Assembly: GCA_036267155.1 (NCBI GenBank)
Contig: DATAWP010000007.1
Span: 1-64,000 of the forward strand
DNA from: PALSA-1353 sp036267155
Lineage (GTDB): Bacteria > Planctomycetota > Phycisphaerae > Tepidisphaerales > Tepidisphaeraceae
DNA: 64,000 nucleotides
Reading direction: 5' to 3'
The position numbers and the translations under genes were made by a program. The notes beneath the pieces were generated by a model. The model saw only the letters and a list, made by a program, of their open reading frames with translations, searched no databases and was not told where the DNA came from. Each line of letters starts with the position of its first letter. Position 1 is the stretch's first letter. Below are positions 59,301 to 64,000 of the stretch, piece after piece.

Positions 59301-60717
59301 GGGCGACCTGAACGCGGACGGACATATCAACACCACGGATGTTTACGATTTTTACAACGACGTCCTGAGCAACGGCCAGGCGTTCAATCCCGCCGCCGAC
59401 ATGAACGGCACCGGCCTCAACGATGTCAACGATTGGCTCCTCTTCGACGCGGAGTTGCAGCAAAACAACACGCTCAATTCGTCGAGCCCGAACTATGTCT
59501 CCAGCAGCACGATCTCATATTTCAACGCACTGTCTCCGAACGTATCGCTGACGCTCCCGACCGAGACGAGCTACAACCTCCAGGTTCCCGTCGCGGCCGC
59601 CGTGCTGGGAGCGTTGTCGATGAGTTCAGGCGCCATGCTGAATGTCGCCGGTACCGGCTCCGGGCCGAATACCCCGTATTCCGTGACGTTTGGCGCGACC
59701 AGCATCAACGGAAATGTCACCTTCGATGTTTCCAATAACGGCGCCGGCGCGGGGACTCTGAACCTCGGCGCGCTCAGCGACCGCGGCGTGGCCAGCTCGA
59801 TGGTCTTCGGCGGCAACGGAACGGTTAACCTAAACGCCTCCGGCAGTCTGTTGAGCGCAACGATGGCGGGAATCGCCGCCGGCGCCACCGTCAACGTCAA
59901 TGTCAACGGCGCGCTGGGAACCAACGGCATCAGCATCGACAACGCCGGCCTGCTCGCGGTCAACGGCAACCAAATACTCGGCACCGTCAGCGGCACCGGC
60001 AGCGTGATGGTCGGCAACGGCGTAACAGCCAACATCCTGAAGTTTGCCGCCGACACCACCGGGATTTCCATGGCCGCCCTGACGATCAACGGCAACTCGG
60101 CCCTGGATATCAACAACAATCATCTGTTCATCAATTTCGGTACGAACCCCGACCCGATCGCCACCATCCGGCAGTATCTCGTCAACGGCTACAACGGCGG
60201 CGCGTGGAACGGACCCGGCGGCATCAACAGTTCCGCCGCCAACTCCAACTACGGCGTCGGCTACGCCGACGGGTCCGACAGCATCGTCCCCAATCTCTTG
60301 CCAGGCACGATCGAGTTGGCATTTACCCTCTACGGCGATGCCAATCTCGACGGCGTGGTCAATTCCATAGACTTCGGCATCCTCGCGGCCAACTTCGGCA
60401 AGTCGGGCAAAGTCTGGGACGGGGGCGACTTTAACTACGACGGCGTGGTGAATTCCATCGACTTCGGTTTGATGGCCGCTAATTTCGGCAAGTCCGCCAG
60501 CGGCGCCGACATCGCCCTGCCCAGCAGCGATTGGACCGCGCTGGACACCTTCGCTGCCGCCAACGGCCTGTTGGCCTACGTCCCCGAACCGGCCGCCGGT
60601 TCACTTTTTGCGCTCAACCTGTCCGCCCTGCTGCTGCGCCGGCGGCGAAATGCAAAGCAATCACGTCATCGCCAAAACGCCGATCGATCGGCATCCATTC
60701 TTGGGAGTCATCAATGA
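56341..60717 (+). CDS. Very large secreted GH13 amylase with dockerin-like and PEP-CTERM ends
   Basis: 1458 residues from the ATG at 56341 (a TTG at 56323 is also in frame). A signal peptide to about residue 46 is followed by the GH13 domain, with region II GVDGFRIDAAYNMP (nucleophile Asp) and region III IYGYSEVYFQNA (Glu). Regions I and IV are atypical, AYIDLLWNDSG and VKFVNDQDGG, each lacking the usual His. A beta-domain, a first calcium-loop pair (GDLNADGHINTTDVYDFYND), further beta repeats, a second dockerin-like pair (GDANLDGVVNSIDFG, GDFNYDGVVNSIDFG) and YVPEPAAGSLFALNLSALLL follow. Likely hydrolyses alpha-glucan at the cell surface. It is coupled to the pseudopilin gene behind it. Confidence 0.9.
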   Translation: MFKRVFGWGTLSPLFQQQVGRFALLRAMALAAGVAYGLGAGVAHAQYSVSAPVILQDFNSSYLSIENKMPDIFQSGYGAVYLPPPGYSTTSESVGYDVYNRFDLGTAAQPTTYGTQNEFEAAVQGIHSFGAKAYIDLLWNDSGSMNSNTPGFAASGGYPGLAVTLQDTNPNAPGYNTLGYNETGTAGGPSYVDPANGQTYYYQGDYHDDNPNSSGYEPANGTDGTVAGLDDIAQEENNVLIRQPTTAGNPLNIPAGTTPWNGYLANIPTPTNAQYYPDLSMTPKTVYDAALNQTFTVYPYNTTDPMAGTAVAENSTGYLMRYTQWMIQDMGVDGFRIDAAYNMPTWVLNYYDAAVYDESNRYLLNGQQEQIYGYSEVYFQNAQTTEQYINLSDTNNGAGNTIEGDRDAMDFPLYQAMYNNLNAFNGTYGNSSGNNWYNVVTSSLDYADDGILNGSEGVKFVNDQDGGAPAPGLVQVAYAYMLMLPGQAEVYYNGENFNNESGSGSSGYFPEGGASDPKDGDLGALGGVFDTNVQNSAYSNTAITTLVDIRNRYGRGNYREDWIETNLLAYERTGSAIVLVDNATTVDTSLPKGVDYETRTMSVSFAPGTWLEELTGNATSSYSDPNGEISQFLQVQSGGVISGGGLLTARFLGNAVYAKGSNTTVTSTNDGYLIYGLPTPTGNLSMTNVASVMASQTGQSTTPGGWEPNANYSNGVDRNSTVNVVTASSFQLNLSTNAAYLQVTPTTQYYDQAADGDNAQFTIDGGSITVAPTGLTSTTPGSNGEDTNPNDVSYGYQNFASSSPGYYNANGNGAYSQTIDTADLSIGYHYIEVISFRHAASSSAPPVYSDWYDTIYVDRGTPQSSIQSFAPFASAPSDYTSRQLDIQSDGTTNSEYVYLNLPVGITNSQILSMIGTGDNTINGVTYNGGSAGQTDQNIFAYGFSDLQNGNNVATVVSYRPDGNYSIQRFTASDVSDLGDATANGLGLGDLNADGHINTTDVYDFYNDVLSNGQAFNPAADMNGTGLNDVNDWLLFDAELQQNNTLNSSSPNYVSSSTISYFNALSPNVSLTLPTETSYNLQVPVAAAVLGALSMSSGAMLNVAGTGSGPNTPYSVTFGATSINGNVTFDVSNNGAGAGTLNLGALSDRGVASSMVFGGNGTVNLNASGSLLSATMAGIAAGATVNVNVNGALGTNGISIDNAGLLAVNGNQILGTVSGTGSVMVGNGVTANILKFAADTTGISMAALTINGNSALDINNNHLFINFGTNPDPIATIRQYLVNGYNGGAWNGPGGINSSAANSNYGVGYADGSDSIVPNLLPGTIELAFTLYGDANLDGVVNSIDFGILAANFGKSGKVWDGGDFNYDGVVNSIDFGLMAANFGKSASGADIALPSSDWTALDTFAAANGLLAYVPEPAAGSLFALNLSALLLRRRRNAKQSRHRQNADRSASILGSHQ

Positions 60718-61829
60718 AACGCGAAAAAGGATTTTACGCTGTCGAACTGCCCACCGTGAACAAGAGCAAACGCGCAGCGTTTACTCTCGTCGAGCTGCTG
60801 GTCGTCATCGGCATCATCGCCCTGCTGATTGGCATTTTGCTCCCCGCTCTGAGCAAGGCCCGGGCGCAGGCCCAGCTCGTTCAGTGCCAATCGAATCTCC
60901 GCCAGATGGTGACGGCGGCGATCATGTGCGCCCAGGACCACAAAGGATACCTGCCCACATGCACCGATACGTATTGGGCAATGGCCTATGATGGAGTCCC
61001 CCAGGGCCTCCCAACCAGCAAATTCAGCTATCGCCAGGGTACTCCCGCCGACGCGCCGAAATGGGGGCACGACTGGTTCGTACAGGATTGGGCCAGCGCG
61101 CTCATTCCATATTTGGGTCAAGGCCAGGCAAGTGGTGGCACAACGGGCAACAGCTTCCTAACCAGCGCAGGTGCCGCGAAGCAGAGCAAAGTATTTCAAT
61201 GCCCCAGCGACGTATGGCAAACCGACGCCAATCCAGGTTATTCCATGGTTAACAACGTCGTCGGCACCATTACCTCCCCGGCCCCGTACTCCTATCAGCC
61301 CATTTCATACGGCATCAATGCGGATATCACAATGATTACCGATGCAGTTCCTGGCGATCCCAGCGAAGGAAAGCCGGTGTTTCTGGGCAATGCCAGTTCC
61401 GCTTACAACATATACGCTGGGCCGACGAGTCCTCAAGGAATCACCCAACCCATGTGCTGCCGCCTCGACCGGGTCTACAGATCCGCCGAAACTCTGCTGT
61501 TCGCCGATTGCGGAACCCGGCCGTACAAAGCGCCGTCGCCCAACTATCTCGGTAGCGACGGAATAGCGGGCAATGATTGCCTCTATTACACGACCGCGGA
61601 AATGAGCTATCTGGCAGTCGTGATGAAGGTAAACCCCGGCGGCCGATTGTCTGACATCGCGGCAACGCCTCTAGGCAACCGCATACCGCTGGCCAAGGCC
61701 CCGTACAATCCGTCCAAAGCGGATCGTCATTCCGGCGGATTGATGAACATCGGCTTTTGCGACGGCCACGTGGAGGCGCTCGGTTACGGCGATCTCAATC
61801 AAGTCCGCGTCTCGCCTTGGCAGTATTGA
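60714..61829 (+). CDS. Planctomycete-type pseudopilin (H-X9-DG)
   Basis: 371 residues from the ATG at 60714, which overlaps the amylase stop (ATGA) and has GGGAG 6 bases upstream. A 25-residue leader is followed by the type IV pilin-like motif FTLVELLVVIGIIALLIGIL. The C-terminal hallmark HSGGLMNIGFCDGHVEA contains H-X9-DG. Such proteins are numerous in Planctomycetota and are thought to be type II secretion or pilus-like substrates processed by a prepilin peptidase. Coupling to a secreted amylase suggests a dedicated secretion or surface-display partner, which is inference. Confidence 0.93.
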   Translation: MKREKGFYAVELPTVNKSKRAAFTLVELLVVIGIIALLIGILLPALSKARAQAQLVQCQSNLRQMVTAAIMCAQDHKGYLPTCTDTYWAMAYDGVPQGLPTSKFSYRQGTPADAPKWGHDWFVQDWASALIPYLGQGQASGGTTGNSFLTSAGAAKQSKVFQCPSDVWQTDANPGYSMVNNVVGTITSPAPYSYQPISYGINADITMITDAVPGDPSEGKPVFLGNASSAYNIYAGPTSPQGITQPMCCRLDRVYRSAETLLFADCGTRPYKAPSPNYLGSDGIAGNDCLYYTTAEMSYLAVVMKVNPGGRLSDIAATPLGNRIPLAKAPYNPSKADRHSGGLMNIGFCDGHVEALGYGDLNQVRVSPWQY

Positions 61830-61994
61830 AAACCATAACGCCGTGGCAATCGCCTTTCGAATCGATTGAAATCATTACAAATGAATGTTGGCTCCTCAAC
61901 CCCAAAGAACGGCGCCCCTCGCGCGCGATTTCGGCTCTATCGAAAACCATCGTCCCGGCGCCTCTACGGCCGATTCGCATTGGGCTTGACGCCC

Positions 61995-64000
61995 ATGTCC
62001 TGCGGCGAAAGAATCGCGACCGTGAACCGATTGCGCCCTCGTCTTATAACCCTTTTTGTTCTCGCCGCGTTGACGCTCCCGGGCGCATTTGCTCGCGCGG
62101 ATTCCGGTGTTGATGCCCAAGTCGGGGACGCGACGGTCGAAGCGGCCGTCGCGGCTGGGGGAGCGCTTCGACTCACCATCTGTTTCGACCGCAAACCCCA
62201 CCCTTCGCACAGCGTTTATCTGGATCCTCATCCCGCGGCCGTGGCCTGGACAACCGTGAAAGACGGCCACTGGACCGGCGTCAAGGACGACCACGGCGAA
62301 TTGCTCATCGACGCCGGCTCTGGAATGTGGACGCTCCGCAATGCCAAAGGGGAGACGATCATTCCGCCGGGGCCGATTGGGGAGCGGACGAGCAACGTTC
62401 AAAACGGCAAGCCGTTTGTCCTGCTGGATGTTGGCTGTGCATCGGATCAGCCGTTTGAAGTGTACGGCTGCGGAGATGGCAGCGACGCGCTGCTGCAGGA
62501 CCATGCAAATCCGGCGGTGGGCAATGGACATGCGGTGGTACCGCACTATTGGAGCAAGGAAGGTTACGCCGTGCTCGCGGTGAGTTCCGACGACAACTCC
62601 CCGCCGGCGTGGACCGTCTCGACGCCTCTGGGGCGAGTCATCTGGACTTATCCGGGAAACTCGGCGGATTTGTACCTGATGCCGGCCACGAATCTTCGGG
62701 ATGCGGCGGCCGCGTATGCGAAATTGATTGGGGCTCCCGCCGTCCCGCCGCGGTGGACGTTTGGATATTTGCAGAGCCGGTGGGGATGGAAGGACCGCGC
62801 TTACATCGACGATGCGCTGCATCAGTTTATTTCACGCCGTTTGCCGGTCGATGCGTTCATTTTTGATTTTGAGTGGTACGCCACCCGCCCGGATTACGGA
62901 CTCAAGCGGAATGGGCAGGCGGATTTCCCGGATTTTTCGTTCAATCCCAAGCTGTTTCCCGACCCGGCCAGTCAGATCGCGGCAATGAAAGCCGACGGCG
63001 TTTATTTCGTCGGGATTCGCAAGCCGCGATTGGGCAATAGTGCGCTGCTGACGATGGCGCGATCCAAGGGTTGGATTCTGCCCCCGCCCCAGGGAGCACA
63101 GGATTGGATTGACGCGCGCGATCTGGATTTCGCCAATCCAGCCGTCCGGGCGTGGTATGCCGATCAATTGGTGCACCTGCTTCAGCAGGGAATCGCGGGT
63201 TGGTGGGACGATGAGGGGGAATTGACCTACACCCTGTATTACTGGTGGAATCAGGCCGAGGCCGATGCCCTGGCGAAAGTGCATCCGGGCATGCGGCTAT
63301 GGACGATCGACCGGGCATTCGCCCCGGGCGTGCAGCGATTCGGCATCGCGGCCTGGACCGGCGACATCCGCGCCAACTGGAACGAACTTGCCAAAACGCC
63401 CGCCCATCTCCTGAACTGGAGCGTGGCCGGAATGCCGTTCGTCGCCTGCGACATCGGCGGGTTTGCCGGCGAAACGAACCCGCGGCTCCTGACCCGCTGG
63501 ATGGAAGCCGGCGTTTTCTTTCCAGTGATGCGAGCCCATTCGGAATTGACCGTGACCCCGCACTTCCCCTGGCTCTTCGGGCCCGATGCCGAAGCCGCCA
63601 TTCGCAAGGCCCTCGATCTGCGCTATCGGCTCATTCCGTATTATTACAGTCTGGCTCACGAGGCGCACGAGACAGGCATTCCCCTCATGCGGCCGCTGGC
63701 AATGGAATTCCCCCACGATTCGCGCTGCGCTAACCTGTCGGATGAGTGGCTCATGGGACAAGGTCTGCTGGCCGCGCCGATTCTCGACGCGAGCGATCGA
63801 CGAAGTGTTTATCTGCCGCCCGGCACGTGGTACGCGCTGAACAGTTGCGACCCGATCAGGGAAAAGCGGCGCATCGACGTGACGGCCACGCTCGATGAGA
63901 TTCCCGTCTACGTTCGCGCCGGCACGATTCTGCCCCTGGGTCCGGTGATTCAGCACACCGACGATCTCCCCGGCGGCCCCCTGGAGGTGCAGGTTTATCC
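61995..64000 (+). CDS. GH31 alpha-glucosidase-like enzyme, 3' end outside the window
   Basis: At least 668 codons, cut by the window end. The start is either the ATG at 61995 or the GTG at 62022; the latter begins VNRLRPRLITLFVLAALTLP, a clean signal peptide, but neither has a good ribosome site. The N-terminal beta-sandwich is followed by the GH31 barrel: PPRWTFGYLQSRWGWKDR, FIFDFEW, the nucleophile region GIAGWWDDEGE, the acid/base region IAAWTGDIRANWNEL, and FVACDIGGFAGETNPRLLTRW. It should release glucose (or xylose) from the non-reducing end of oligosaccharides. It fits the end of the glucan-degradation chain here. Confidence 0.92.
   Translation, partial: MSCGERIATVNRLRPRLITLFVLAALTLPGAFARADSGVDAQVGDATVEAAVAAGGALRLTICFDRKPHPSHSVYLDPHPAAVAWTTVKDGHWTGVKDDHGELLIDAGSGMWTLRNAKGETIIPPGPIGERTSNVQNGKPFVLLDVGCASDQPFEVYGCGDGSDALLQDHANPAVGNGHAVVPHYWSKEGYAVLAVSSDDNSPPAWTVSTPLGRVIWTYPGNSADLYLMPATNLRDAAAAYAKLIGAPAVPPRWTFGYLQSRWGWKDRAYIDDALHQFISRRLPVDAFIFDFEWYATRPDYGLKRNGQADFPDFSFNPKLFPDPASQIAAMKADGVYFVGIRKPRLGNSALLTMARSKGWILPPPQGAQDWIDARDLDFANPAVRAWYADQLVHLLQQGIAGWWDDEGELTYTLYYWWNQAEADALAKVHPGMRLWTIDRAFAPGVQRFGIAAWTGDIRANWNELAKTPAHLLNWSVAGMPFVACDIGGFAGETNPRLLTRWMEAGVFFPVMRAHSELTVTPHFPWLFGPDAEAAIRKALDLRYRLIPYYYSLAHEAHETGIPLMRPLAMEFPHDSRCANLSDEWLMGQGLLAAPILDASDRRSVYLPPGTWYALNSCDPIREKRRIDVTATLDEIPVYVRAGTILPLGPVIQHTDDLPGGPLEVQVY

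Overview
The window looks like a chromosomal piece of a Planctomycetota bacterium, most likely of the Phycisphaerae. The reasons are PEP-CTERM secreted proteins with dockerin-like calcium repeats, a planctomycete-type pseudopilin with an H-X9-DG motif, a diderm envelope toolkit (BamA, Skp/OmpH, LpxD, HldE), GC-rich coding sequence and many small planctomycete-type hypothetical proteins. No ribosomal RNA gene, CRISPR array or intact mobile element was seen.

Layout. 0.1-7.4 kb: zinc alcohol dehydrogenase, then a GntR/YtrA-type regulator with an ABC-2 export operon whose last gene is a permease joined to a probable beta-propeller, then a GT-C-like membrane protein. 7.5-11.7 kb: an accessory patch with VapBC and ParDE toxin-antitoxin pairs, a truncated serine recombinase, a decayed copy of the bufC 3' end and zinc-ribbon hypotheticals. 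11.8-14.1 kb: a bufferin (copper-chelating RiPP) operon bufA-bufB-bufC with an attenuator-like hairpin after bufA and an in-frame palindromic element inside bufC. 14.4-18.6 kb: bamA-skp-lpxD. 18.9-21.0 kb: a two-component system. 21.1-24.8 kb: GH133 glycogen debranching enzyme, a secreted hypothetical protein and a BrnTA pair. 24.8-29.7 kb: a compact NRPS-like locus (Sfp-type PPTase, GNAT, P450, adenylation-thiolation protein predicted to load leucine). 30-37.5 kb: tRNA-Arg, GT-C membrane protein, ERR-repeat protein, a glycosyltransferase-like protein, hldE, a yqjD-yqjE-yqjK-like operon and a small secreted peptide. 37.5-42 kb: an overlapping operon of GH57 branching enzyme, LipB, CPBP protease and a class V aminotransferase.

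42.7-64 kb is a glucan-utilisation island: secreted beta-helix protein, PEP-CTERM proteins, an ABC importer with its solute-binding protein fused to the first permease, a GH13 amylase, a LacI regulator, a very large secreted GH13 with dockerin-like and PEP-CTERM ends, a translationally coupled pseudopilin, and a GH31 glucosidase cut by the window end. LacI-type palindromes around TTAAcCGgTTAA lie upstream of both PEP-CTERM paralogues and the large amylase, so secretion, hydrolysis and uptake appear to be one regulon. GH133 and GH57 elsewhere would handle intracellular glycogen.

The least ordinary items are the leucine A-T/P450/GNAT/PPTase mini-pathway, the binding-protein-permease fusion, the bufferin operon with its coding palindrome, and the shared operator set of the glucan island.
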